This document shows positions 44,941 to 52,989 of a stretch of DNA of 64,000 bases, piece by piece. The notes under the pieces were generated by a model. The model had not been told where the DNA came from. It saw only the letters and a list, made by a program, of their open reading frames with translations, and made no database searches. Source of the DNA: Dehalococcoidia bacterium (lineage in GTDB: Bacteria > Chloroflexota > Dehalococcoidia > Lucifugimonadales > Lucifugimonadaceae); NCBI GenBank assembly GCA_022824185.1, contig JAJEAU010000015.1:62001-126000 (forward strand), in the 5' to 3' direction. The position numbers and the translations under genes are program-made. The first letter of the stretch is position 1. Each line of letters begins with the position of its first letter.

Positions 44941-46089
44941 TTAGCTGCGGTCGGAGATGGCGGTGTATTCCCGCTCGCGCTCGCCGGTGTATTTCAGCAA
45001 GGGTCGGATGAGGATGTTGCGGCGGTACTGTTCGACGACCTGGATGATCCATCCGGGGACGCGTCCAATCGCGAAGATCGGAACGAAGAGGTCTTGCGGT
45101 ATGCCGTTGAGGTAGTAGATGACTCCCGCGAAGAAGTCGACGTTTGCGTGGACGCCTCTGCGTGCGTACGGTGACATTGCGTCTTGGACGGCTGTGAGGA
45201 TCTGGTACCACTCAGGCTCGCCAATCTCCTCGCTGAGGCGGCGGACGCCCTCTTTAAGATGACGTGCCCGAGGATCTTCCGATTTGTAGACGCGGTGTCC
45301 GAAGCCCATGACCGGGATGCGGCGTCGCAGGAGGTCCCGGACGTACCCTTCGGCGTTCTCTGGCGAACCGATCTCTCGAGCCATCTGCATGACGTTTTCG
45401 GCCGCTCCGCCGTGAGATGGACCGGAGAGAGCGCCGATGGCTGCGGTTACTGCGCTGTAGGCGTCGGCTTTGGTGCCTGCGACTACGCGGGCGGTGAAAG
45501 CGCTGGCGTTTGATCCATGGTCAGCGTGAAGAATGAGGTCTTTGTCCATCAACTCGGCGGCATCGTCGGATGGGACTTTGCCATCGAGCATGTAAAGGAA
45601 ATTTGCGGCGTGGTTGAGTTCCCAGTTTGGAGCGATCGGATCCTTTCCGCGTCGGATGTTGTAGTGGGCGGTAACGATCGTGGGGACCTGAGCGGTCAAT
45701 CTCATGCCCTTGCGGAATGTGGCATCGACGTCGTCCCATTCAGCGTCGGCGTCAGGATCGAAGGAGGAAAGGGCAGAGACAGCCGTTCTGAGGACGTCCA
45801 TTGGGTGGGAGTCTTTGACGGCTTCGATGATCGGGAATATTTGTTCGGGGAGTTCGCGTTGGTTGCGGAGATCCTCGTTGAAGGAATCGAGTTCGGCTTG
45901 AGTCGGCAATTCGCCGTGCAGAAGGAGGTAACCGGTTTCCTCAAAATTGGAGGCGGCAGCGAGATCGTGGATGTTGTAGCCCCGGTATTCGAGGACACCC
46001 TCGCTACCGTCGATGAAGGTGGTCTCGGTGCGATCGAAGTAGATTTCTCGCAGTCCACGATTGAGCCTGATCTCGTCGTCTTGAGGCAT
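44941..46089 (-). CDS. gltA: Citrate synthase (type II-like short form)
   Basis: 382 residues from ATG 46089; the in-frame extension to 46173 does not resemble the family. It condenses acetyl-CoA with oxaloacetate (2-methylcitrate synthase relatives share this length). Catalytic segments: HADHGSNASAFTARVV (His), LSGPSHGGAAENV (His) and GFGHRVYKSEDPRA, and an Asp in the VDFFAGV segment. YRGYNIHDLA near residue 35 is also typical. First gene of the gltA-midA-gcvTHPAPB run and divergent from an amidohydrolase gene, with 162 bases between them. Confidence 0.94.
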   Translation of the reverse strand: MPQDDEIRLNRGLREIYFDRTETTFIDGSEGVLEYRGYNIHDLAAASNFEETGYLLLHGELPTQAELDSFNEDLRNQRELPEQIFPIIEAVKDSHPMDVLRTAVSALSSFDPDADAEWDDVDATFRKGMRLTAQVPTIVTAHYNIRRGKDPIAPNWELNHAANFLYMLDGKVPSDDAAELMDKDLILHADHGSNASAFTARVVAGTKADAYSAVTAAIGALSGPSHGGAAENVMQMAREIGSPENAEGYVRDLLRRRIPVMGFGHRVYKSEDPRARHLKEGVRRLSEEIGEPEWYQILTAVQDAMSPYARRGVHANVDFFAGVIYYLNGIPQDLFVPIFAIGRVPGWIIQVVEQYRRNILIRPLLKYTGEREREYTAISDRS

Positions 46090-46251
46090 TGAATATTTGT
46101 CCGGCTTGTTGGGTAATCTCTGGTTCCCGGTCGTCGAATTTCGATGCGGTGAAAGGACTCGCTGCAACGTCACACACTTCCGATGGTATTCAACTTATTT
46201 TAGAGCATGGAAGGGTAGACTCCTGAACGGAGCAACATGGGCAGTTAAGTT

Positions 46252-47133
46252 GTGATCGTCGACGTTCATTCGCATATCCCTACGCATGAGGGTGAGGTGC
46301 CATCCGAGGATGAGGTTTTTAACCCGTTGATCGGGACGGGGGTCAAGCTGGCCGGGTCGTTGGATGAGTACGTTTCGGCGATGGAGGTTGTTGACAGGGC
46401 GTTGGTGTTTGGGATCGCGCCTCGGCCAGATGGTGGCGGATCAGCCGGGTTGGATTGGGGTGCTGGTTGGGATGAGGGATTGAATCAGAACGATATCGCG
46501 GCACGGGTCGCCGCGGTCAATCCCGAGAAGTTCATTCCATTCATGTCGCTGCATCCTGAGCAGGAGGATGTCGACGAGGAGTACGACCGCGCAACAGGCG
46601 AATTGGGTTGCCGCGGGATCAAACTAGCTTTGAGTTATCAGGCGGTTGATCCTATGAGCGATGCGGCATTGCGGCTGTTCGGGAGATTGGAGACTGATGG
46701 CCTGCCGATCGTGTTTCACACCGGAATGTCGGTCGCTTCAGACGCGGTTTTGCGGTATGCACATCCGCTGGCGATGGACGAGGTGGCGATGCGGTTCCCT
46801 AGGTTGAAGATGGTGTTGGCGCACACTTCGCACCCCTGGTACGAGGACTGCATGGCGGTGGTACGCAAGCACCCCAACGTATGGACCGACATCTCGGGCG
46901 TGCCGTCGCGGCCTTGGATGGCTTGGCGCGCAATGCGCGTGTTCCACGAGTTCTCGGCGACGCACAAGATGCTGTTCGGATCAGATTGGACGCTGTGGAC
47001 CCCGCAGGAGACGATGGATGGGTTGAGAGCGATACCGAAATTCGCGAGGGATCACAATCTGCCGCCGGTACCCGAGGATGAGATCGAAGCGATCATCAAC
47101 CGAAACTCGTTGGAACTACTTGGTTTGGAGTGA
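46252..47133 (+). CDS. Amidohydrolase (ACMSD/amidohydrolase-2 type), copy 1
   Basis: 293 residues from GTG 46252. MIVDVHSHIP gives the His6-x-His8 metal pair at the first strand. GIKLALSYQ, IVFHTGMS (His), VLAHTSHPWYEDC (His) and LFGSDWTLWTPQ (Asp) complete an amidohydrolase-2 barrel, as in decarboxylases of the ACMSD family and related hydrolases. It resembles the gene at 57858-58742 over its whole length, including the C-terminal NRNSLELLGL / NRDALDILGV ending. The plus strand is strikingly G-rich here, unlike the C-rich plus-strand genes before 38 kb. Confidence 0.88.
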   Translation: MIVDVHSHIPTHEGEVPSEDEVFNPLIGTGVKLAGSLDEYVSAMEVVDRALVFGIAPRPDGGGSAGLDWGAGWDEGLNQNDIAARVAAVNPEKFIPFMSLHPEQEDVDEEYDRATGELGCRGIKLALSYQAVDPMSDAALRLFGRLETDGLPIVFHTGMSVASDAVLRYAHPLAMDEVAMRFPRLKMVLAHTSHPWYEDCMAVVRKHPNVWTDISGVPSRPWMAWRAMRVFHEFSATHKMLFGSDWTLWTPQETMDGLRAIPKFARDHNLPPVPEDEIEAIINRNSLELLGLE

Positions 47134-47144
47134 TGGATCGCGGC

Positions 47145-47522
47145 TCAGGTTTGAAAACCGATATTCTGAGCAACTTCGCGTTGGCGTACGTCTAAGGTGA
47201 TGAACGCGATTTGGCTGGGGTCGGGCGACGCGAACAGCGCAACGGCGACATGCCAGAGGTCTGCGCCTCTGAGATATCCGGCGCTTAGTACAAGTTCAAA
47301 CTCATCGGTCAATGGTCGATTTGGGTATATCCACGTGAAATTTGCAGTCAATGATTGATCGAATGGTCTCCGTTCGCGCTCCAGCGTCGACCGGATTTCG
47401 GCCTCGACCAAATTCGACGCGATCAGGTCTGCATACTCGTCTAAGCGACGCGCAACGTCTTGATGGCCGTCTTGACCGAGTGCGATTGCAAGAATTGCCG
47501 AGGAGTCGATGTAGGCGTTCAA
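47145..47522 (-). CDS. PIN-domain toxin, VapC family
   Basis: 125 residues. PIN-fold ribonuclease acids are visible: Asp6 in YIDSSA, Glu40/Glu42 in NLVEAEI, Asp in GADLWHVA and Asp in ITLDVRQ. Such toxins cut tRNA or rRNA when their antitoxin is degraded. It overlaps the antitoxin gene by four bases. Its stop lies 11 bases from that of the amidohydrolase. Confidence 0.92.
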   Translation of the reverse strand: MNAYIDSSAILAIALGQDGHQDVARRLDEYADLIASNLVEAEIRSTLERERRPFDQSLTANFTWIYPNRPLTDEFELVLSAGYLRGADLWHVAVALFASPDPSQIAFITLDVRQREVAQNIGFQT

Positions 47523-47797
47523 AATCGGTTTCGGTCTTCCAAGAACCTTTGCAGAGCCCCGGGTACGTGTTCACCCACCTTTATCGGGATTCGAGGACCT
47601 TTAGGGCGTTGTAAAGCGCCCTGGCGTTCGAGTTCGTCCAACCTTTCCTCAATGGTTTGGGGAGCTTTCTGGATGGGTCGGATTTCGGCGACGGGAGTTC
47701 CGCGATAGGACACTGTAACGGTGTCGCCCTCACGGACTCGACGGATCACTTCGGAGAATTTCGACTTGGCTTCGTATGTTGAGTATGTGGCGGGCAT
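47519..47797 (-). CDS. Phd/YefM-type antitoxin (VapB role)
   Basis: 92 residues. The N-terminal YSTYEAKSKFSEVIRRVREGDTVTVSYRGTPVAEI is the Phd/YefM DNA-binding fold that represses its own operon. The C-terminal part (IEERLDELERQ, then a Pro-rich and basic tail) would wrap around the PIN toxin. The order antitoxin then toxin with a four-base overlap is standard. Upstream 126 bases before the HpaI-type gene contain no evident palindrome. Confidence 0.92.
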   Translation of the reverse strand: MPATYSTYEAKSKFSEVIRRVREGDTVTVSYRGTPVAEIRPIQKAPQTIEERLDELERQGALQRPKGPRIPIKVGEHVPGALQRFLEDRNRF

Positions 47798-47948
47798 GGT
47801 TCCTATGTTAGCTGGTCAGACCGGTCGATTGCATTTCGTCTTCGGGCGTGCGACTGCGAGGTCCGCTTTGACGCTGAGTTTTCATTCGGCAATCGAGTGA
47901 CGCTTAAACTGTGCATCGTCTGATTCACTAAAAATAGGCTAGGAATCG

Positions 47949-48740
47949 ATGGGCGAACAGCTACCTCTCATATCCAATCCCGCCAAAGAGAAGCTCAAGG
48001 CAGGAGAACCGATACTTGGCGTCAATGTGTTTGAGGCGTTAACACCATCGGTGGTCAAGATTGCCGCGAACGCAGGTTTCGACATGTTGATGGTGGATGC
48101 GGAGCACGCGTTGAACGACGATGGCCGTTTGGCGATGTTCCTGACGCTGGTTCGGGACAACGGGATGGCACCGGTTGTGACGGTTATCGCGCCTGAGAGG
48201 TCGTTGGTTTCGAGGGTGTTGGATGCTGGGGCGATGGGGATCATCCTTTCGCATTCTGAGACGGCGGATCAGATGAGGGAGTTGGTGAATTGGGTGAAGT
48301 ATGCGCCGGAAGGAGCACGAGGGTTGGCGATGGGTGCGAACGCGGGGTATGACGGGTCGGATGTTGCTCGGTATTGTCGGGAAGCCAACGAGGCGATGCT
48401 GGTGCTGCCGAAGATCGAGTCGCCGCTGGGGGTGGAGAATGCGGGGGCTATGATGGATGTTGAAGGGGTGGACGCGGTAGTGTTTGGTCCGGGAGATTTA
48501 TCCGCAAAGATGGGTTTTCACGGCGAGTGGGAACACCCTGAGGTTTTGGCGGCGATCAACAGCGTAGTTGATGCGGCGATTGAGCGCGGGTTGGCGGTGG
48601 AGCCGGCGATAATGCCGAGTGATGCGTCCGAATATCGGCGGGAGTTGATCCGCGGAGCGCGGATATTTGGGGCTACTCGACAGACGGAGTATGACTTGCT
48701 GAGGGGAGCATACGAAGGGGTATTGGGGGTTTATCGGTAG
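47949..48740 (+). CDS. HpcH/HpaI aldolase-family protein with a changed active-site arginine
   Basis: 263 residues. The class II pyruvate aldolase barrel is recognisable: LMVDAEHAL (His53, general base), LDAGAMGIIL, LPKIESPLGVENA (metal Glu) and VFGPGDLSA (metal Asp). The arginine that stabilises the enolate in HpaI, normally in PLVRV, reads Thr78 (PVVTVIAPER). Family members split 4-hydroxy-2-keto acids such as those produced after sugar-acid dehydration, but the missing arginine leaves the activity open. Upstream 150 bases also hold the VapBC promoter. The plus strand is G-rich. Confidence 0.85.
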   Translation: MGEQLPLISNPAKEKLKAGEPILGVNVFEALTPSVVKIAANAGFDMLMVDAEHALNDDGRLAMFLTLVRDNGMAPVVTVIAPERSLVSRVLDAGAMGIILSHSETADQMRELVNWVKYAPEGARGLAMGANAGYDGSDVARYCREANEAMLVLPKIESPLGVENAGAMMDVEGVDAVVFGPGDLSAKMGFHGEWEHPEVLAAINSVVDAAIERGLAVEPAIMPSDASEYRRELIRGARIFGATRQTEYDLLRGAYEGVLGVYR

Positions 48741-48806
48741 GGGTGCGTATTGGGATGGGGTGGTATTGTGATGGTTAGAGGTTTGGCGTTGATTGCGCCT
48801 TGCTGG

Positions 48807-49118
48807 ATGATGACTACCAAAGCGACATTGAGCCGTGACGAGGTTGTCCGAATCCTTCGGAGCGAGAGAGAGGTCCTGAAGGAGCGGTTCGGCGTGACTG
48901 CGATGTACCTTTTTGGTTCATTTGCCCGTGATGAGGCGACGGAGGCGAGCGATGTTGATGTCTTGGTGGAGTTCGAGGGGAAACCGTCGTTGATGACCTA
49001 CAGCGGAACCCAAATCCACTTAGAGGCGGTCTTCGGCCGTTCTGTGGACGTTGCGCAACTTGATGATTTTCGTAAAGAGTTGCGTCCATACGTGGAACGG
49101 GATTTGATGGAGGTTTGA
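48807..49118 (+). CDS. MntA-like minimal nucleotidyltransferase antitoxin
   Basis: 103 residues from ATG 48807; longer in-frame starts at 48750 or 48771 add residues without family character. The motif GSFARDEATEASDVD gives Gly37-Ser38, ten residues, then Asp49-x-Asp51: the GS-x10-DxD nucleotidyltransferase signature. MntA proteins add AMP units to the toxin HepT and so disarm it. A HEPN gene follows at once, with a GGAGG ribosome-binding site inside the end of this gene. Confidence 0.9.
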   Translation: MMTTKATLSRDEVVRILRSEREVLKERFGVTAMYLFGSFARDEATEASDVDVLVEFEGKPSLMTYSGTQIHLEAVFGRSVDVAQLDDFRKELRPYVERDLMEV

Positions 49119-49119
49119 A

Positions 49120-49476
49120 GTGGCTGCGGGTGAGCGTGAATGGAAAATGTTCGTCGCGGATATGGTGAGATTCTACGAAAGGGTAATAGCAAATTCTTCA
49201 AACACTCAAAAGAGTTCATTTGTCGCAGATCCGATCCTATACGACGCCACGATCTGGAATATCGTAAAGATCGGCGAAGCGGCCGTTAAAGTGCCGGAAG
49301 AAGTTCGCACTCAGTTTCCGGAAATCAGATGGCAACAAATCATCGGTATGAGAAACCAATTGATCCACGGCTACTTCAGTTCGCGCGATGACATCATATG
49401 GCAGACCATCACAAATGACATCCCAGAATTGCTCGACAACCTGAACGAGCTATCGAAACGCATCAATGATGGGTAG
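49120..49476 (+). CDS. HepT-like HEPN ribonuclease toxin
   Basis: 118 residues from GTG 49120, with the ribosome-binding site GGAGGTTT just upstream. The HEPN active motif R-x4-HxY is complete: Arg78, His83 and Tyr85 in RNQLIHGY. Such toxins cut RNA (tRNA in characterised cases), and the paired nucleotidyltransferase modifies the tyrosine. With all catalytic residues present in both genes, the module looks functional. This is the second toxin-antitoxin pair within 2.5 kb. Confidence 0.92.
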   Translation: MAAGEREWKMFVADMVRFYERVIANSSNTQKSSFVADPILYDATIWNIVKIGEAAVKVPEEVRTQFPEIRWQQIIGMRNQLIHGYFSSRDDIIWQTITNDIPELLDNLNELSKRINDG

Positions 49477-49545
49477 GGAAAACCCGATGCTTACGGCGTG
49501 TCGGTGGGGCGACCATAAGGGATCGCCCCTACTACGGAGTTCCGA

Positions 49546-51339
49546 CTACAAGGTCAGGTTCTTGACCTCTTCGGTCAACTTGGCGATGATCTCCTCGACC
49601 TTGATCGCGCCTAGATTCTCGCCAGTGCGTGTTCTGAGTGCTGCCGCGTCGTCCTCGATTTCACGGTCGCCCACTACCAGCATGTAGTTGATCTTCTGCA
49701 ACTGGGCGTCTCGAATCTTGGCGTTCATGCGTTCGCTGGCGTCGTTGACTTCCACTCGTAATCCGGCATTTCTCATCTTGGATGCGACGGCGTACGCGTA
49801 GTCGTTGTGACGGTCAGCGATGGGGACCAACATGGCCTGGGTCGGTGATAACCAGAGTGGGAGGTTGCCGCCGAGATGCTCGATGAGGACGCCGATGAAG
49901 CGTTCGAGAGATCCGAGCATCGCGCGGTGGATCATGACGGGTCGCTCGCGGTCGCTTTCGGCGTTTACGTATGTCAGGTCGAACCGTTCAGGTTGGTTGA
50001 AGTCGATCTGCACGGTGCCTAGTTGCCACTCGCGACCTAGCGCATCGGGCACGAACATGTCGATCTTAGGTCCGTAGAAAGCGCCTTCGCCTTCGGCCGT
50101 CTCAAACTCGCCACCGCGTTCCTGCAAGACCGCTTCGAGCGCCGACTCAGCGCCGTCCCACAGTTCGTCGGATCCGACTCGCTTGTCGGGCCTGAGCGAG
50201 AGGACGAAGCGCGTGGAGTCGAATCCGAAGACTTCGTAGCTTTCGTTGAGCATGTCGATAAAGCCGTTAACTTCGTCGGCGATCTGGTCTTCTCGGCAGA
50301 AGATGTGGGCGTCGTCTTGGACGAACGAGCGCACGCGGGTCAGACCGGCGGTCACGCCCGAAAGCTCGTAACGGTGGAGGCGTCCGAAGTCGGCGTAGCG
50401 GATCGGCAACTCGCGGTATGAGTGCAACGACTTCGAGTACATGACTGCGTGCGACGGGCAGTTCATGGGCTTCATGCCGTATTCCTGCTCGTCAATCTCG
50501 AGCATGTACATGTTCTCGATGTAGTTGTCGTAGTGCCCGGAAGTCTTAAAGAGATCCGTGTTGAACATCTGCGGAGTGATCACTTCGTCGTACCCGTAGC
50601 GCTGGTACAGCCCACGGACGTAATCGACGAGCGTGTTGTATACGAATGCTCCTTTGGGTCTGAAGAATGGGTTCGCCGGGGCTAATTGGTCGAAGAAGAA
50701 TAGACCCATCTGCGCACCCAACCGCCGATGGTCGCGTTGCTGCGCCTGCTCTCGCTGCTTGAGATAGACCCGCATCTTGTCGCGTGATTCCCAGGCCGTA
50801 CCGTAGATACGCTGGAGCATCGGGTTGGCTTCGGTGCCGCGCCAGTACGCTCCCGCTGTGGAAAGGAGCTTGAAGGCTGAGATTTGACCGGTGGTATCGA
50901 CGTGACCACCGCGACACAGGTCGTCGAAAGCCCCGTTGGAGTGGCTGGTGAAGGTGACCTTTTCGTCTTCGGGGATGCCGTCGATGAGTTCTTGTTTGTA
51001 GCGGTTGTCGGCAACGAGTTCGCGGGCTTCGTCCCTGGATACCTCTCGCTCTACAAATGCGGTATTGGCGCGGATCGAGGCCTGCATCTCCTTCTCAATG
51101 GCGGATAGGTCGTCGGGCGTAAAGGGCCGTTCCACATCGAAGTCGTAGTAAAAACCGTCTCGGATCGGAGGGCCGATCGTCAGTTTGGCTTCGGGGAAGA
51201 GCTTTAACACGGCCTCTGCGAGGACGTGTGCTGCGGAGTGTCGAAGGTTGTCTCGGTACTCTGCCTGTTGTTCGGGACTGAGGTCTCGGAAGCGTTTTCG
51301 CTTGGGTTTTGTCGGTACTTGTTGGTCGCTGGCTGCCAT
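49546..51339 (-). CDS. thrS: Threonine-tRNA ligase without TGS domain
   Basis: 597 residues. The editing domain is intact (HSAAHVL, CRGGHVDTTG) and so are class II motifs: MNCPSHAVMY (zinc Cys), FGRLHRYELSGV, VRSFVQDDAHIFC and the motif 3 RAMLGSLERFIG. The C-terminal anticodon-binding domain follows (ATQAMLVPI-like, TQAMLVPIADRHNDYA). The first residues go directly into the editing domain after a short basic leader, so the N-terminal TGS domain of E. coli-type enzymes is missing, as in some other lineages. A structured 365-base leader lies upstream. Confidence 0.95.
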   Translation of the reverse strand: MAASDQQVPTKPKRKRFRDLSPEQQAEYRDNLRHSAAHVLAEAVLKLFPEAKLTIGPPIRDGFYYDFDVERPFTPDDLSAIEKEMQASIRANTAFVEREVSRDEARELVADNRYKQELIDGIPEDEKVTFTSHSNGAFDDLCRGGHVDTTGQISAFKLLSTAGAYWRGTEANPMLQRIYGTAWESRDKMRVYLKQREQAQQRDHRRLGAQMGLFFFDQLAPANPFFRPKGAFVYNTLVDYVRGLYQRYGYDEVITPQMFNTDLFKTSGHYDNYIENMYMLEIDEQEYGMKPMNCPSHAVMYSKSLHSYRELPIRYADFGRLHRYELSGVTAGLTRVRSFVQDDAHIFCREDQIADEVNGFIDMLNESYEVFGFDSTRFVLSLRPDKRVGSDELWDGAESALEAVLQERGGEFETAEGEGAFYGPKIDMFVPDALGREWQLGTVQIDFNQPERFDLTYVNAESDRERPVMIHRAMLGSLERFIGVLIEHLGGNLPLWLSPTQAMLVPIADRHNDYAYAVASKMRNAGLRVEVNDASERMNAKIRDAQLQKINYMLVVGDREIEDDAAALRTRTGENLGAIKVEEIIAKLTEEVKNLTL

Positions 51340-51463
51340 GTCGCTTACCTGTCAACGGATATTGGTTTGCACGGCGACGGGCGGGCGCGTTTCATCCGCG
51401 TGGCTGAGGCACGAGTTGGATGAGTGCGAAATGATGCCCCGTCGCCGCTTGATCGAGGGATTT

Positions 51464-51535
51464 GGCGCGGGGCCTGCGAAACTAACGGGCCCGCGCCCAC
51501 ATAGTGAGGGTGCGACGCCGCTTGGGGTCGCCCTC
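51464..51535. other. Two strong hairpins in the gene-free 5' region of thrS (51340-51704)
   Basis: Hairpin A: GGCGCGGG (51464-51471) with CCCGCGCC (51490-51497). Hairpin B: GAGG (51506-51509) plus GCGAC (51512-51516) with GTCGC (51527-51531) plus CCTC (51532-51535). Both can form on either strand. They lie about 130-200 bases before thrS. I looked for the T-box sequence in the minus-strand leader and did not find the conserved TGGxACCGCG core. The rest of 51340-51704 shows nothing else. Leader, terminator or repeat element are all possible. Confidence 0.4.
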
Positions 51536-51704
51536 GCTCGATGTGGATGTTGTGAACCTGTTGTTCATGTGGAGTGCAGCTTTTCTGGTTGCGTGCTGAT
51601 GAAATTAAGTTTAATGCACGGCGTATTCAGCAAATGAACAGGTCGTTGGCAATAATGATCCGATTCTGTCAGATGCGCGAAGTCAAAGACGGTTGGCATA
51701 ACTC

Positions 51705-52889
51705 ATGAAGAAGATCGAATCGAAGGTGCCGATTCGCACTGTCGTTAGTCGGTATATGCCGGCGGTTGCGGTTTGCGCCATGGCGATGATCGGCTTGGTC
51801 GCATGTGCCGACGAGAGAGTGATCGAGTTGGAGGCGACGGTCGAAACCGTCGAGAGATCGATTGACGCCCTGTCCGCTGTGAACCGTGATCTGAAGACCG
51901 AAAACGCGGAACTCCGCAAGCGGTTGGAGACCATGGACGCCATGCTCGAGCAGCGCAAGGGCATCGATCCCAAAGGTGACACGGGCCAGACCGACAAGGC
52001 GCAATGGTTGAAAAAAGAAGGGGAGCACATAGACAGGACCGCAAGGTTGGCCGAGGAAGCGGGTGGCGTGGTCCACTACATCGAACATGCCGGTCGCGGG
52101 GATACCACCGTTTTGTTGACGCCGGAAGATTTTTTGGACGGGGAGACGCCTCTGATAGTTTCGCTGCACGGCTTTGGGGGAAATTCCGCCGACCATGCCG
52201 AGTACTTCCCCCTGCATAAGAGAGTCAACAGCCACGGTTTCACTCTGCTAATGCCGACCGGTTCGCGTAACGCCGAGGGATATCGGTTCTGGAATCCTAC
52301 CGACGAGTGTTGTCAAGGCGGCAAAAGCGGAGAGGATGACGTTGCCTATCTGACGGAACTGGTGGCAAATGCGAGCGAGATCAGGGATTTTGGGCCGATC
52401 TTTTTCTTCGGATACTCCAACGGCGGGTTCATGGCACACCACATGGCCTGCAAGGGTTTGCCCGGGCTCCGCGCCGTGGTCAGTTTGGCAGGGACGAGTT
52501 ACGTAGATGAAGCAAGTTGCGAAGGCTCGTCACCCGTGTCCGTCTTACACATTCACGGAACCGATGACGGTGTGATTAAGTTCGAAGGCGATGCAACGGA
52601 GGCGGATTCGAGGGCTGATGGCGAGTCAGCCTTTTACGTTGGTGCTCAGGAGATGGTCGCACGCTGGAGCAGAATGGCAGGTTGCGAATGGCCTGAGGAT
52701 CTGGAGCCCTATGCCATGGTCGACTTGGATAGTTGGGTCGATGGTTTAGAGACAAATTTGTACAGGTTGGAATCGGGTTGCGCCGATGGGCTCAGCATCG
52801 AGTTGTGGGAAGGCGTCGGCAGCAGTCATTCGCCGGGATATGGAGAAGCCTTTATCGACGCCGTCTTAGATTGGCTGTTGGCTCAATAG
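51705..52889 (+). CDS. Secreted lipoprotein esterase (PHB depolymerase / feruloyl-esterase-like alpha/beta hydrolase)
   Basis: 394 residues. A signal segment ends LVAC (Cys34), so it is probably lipid-anchored outside the membrane. Residues 40-85 form a coiled coil (heptads VETVERSIDAL, NRDLKTENAELRKRLETM). The hydrolase domain starts near 110: LIVSLHGFGGN supplies the oxyanion loop, GYSNGG the nucleophile serine, a DDGV segment the Asp, and SSHSPGY the final His. This pattern is that of the LpqC / polyhydroxybutyrate depolymerase family acting on esters of polymers or aromatic acids. Several cysteines suggest disulfides. A strong hairpin terminator follows. Confidence 0.88.
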   Translation: MKKIESKVPIRTVVSRYMPAVAVCAMAMIGLVACADERVIELEATVETVERSIDALSAVNRDLKTENAELRKRLETMDAMLEQRKGIDPKGDTGQTDKAQWLKKEGEHIDRTARLAEEAGGVVHYIEHAGRGDTTVLLTPEDFLDGETPLIVSLHGFGGNSADHAEYFPLHKRVNSHGFTLLMPTGSRNAEGYRFWNPTDECCQGGKSGEDDVAYLTELVANASEIRDFGPIFFFGYSNGGFMAHHMACKGLPGLRAVVSLAGTSYVDEASCEGSSPVSVLHIHGTDDGVIKFEGDATEADSRADGESAFYVGAQEMVARWSRMAGCEWPEDLEPYAMVDLDSWVDGLETNLYRLESGCADGLSIELWEGVGSSHSPGYGEAFIDAVLDWLLAQ

Positions 52890-52915
52890 CGATCGATTCA
52901 ACCTGCTCGCGGACT

Positions 52916-52959
52916 CGGAGATTCCGCCTACCGGGTCGACCCTGCAGGCGGAATCTCCG
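52916..52959. terminator. Bidirectional hairpin terminator between convergent genes
   Basis: CGGAGATTCCGCCT (52916-52929) pairs perfectly with AGGCGGAATCTCCG (52946-52959), a 14-bp stem around a 16-base loop. It sits between the stops of the esterase gene (52889) and the PPC-type gene (52990), as expected of a shared terminator. There is no long T tract on either side. The loop itself contains GGGTCGACCC, a nested palindrome. Confidence 0.7.
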
Positions 52960-52989
52960 CTATGTTGGCGAAAGCCTGGTTGTGATTGG

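Noticed and set aside
45517..46092. A 191-codon frame antisense to gltA, and similar ones antisense to midA and gcvT
   Set aside because: Mirror the codon pattern of conserved genes and show no independent features.
51340..51704. T-box riboswitch for thrS
   Set aside because: No conserved T-box core found on the minus-strand leader.
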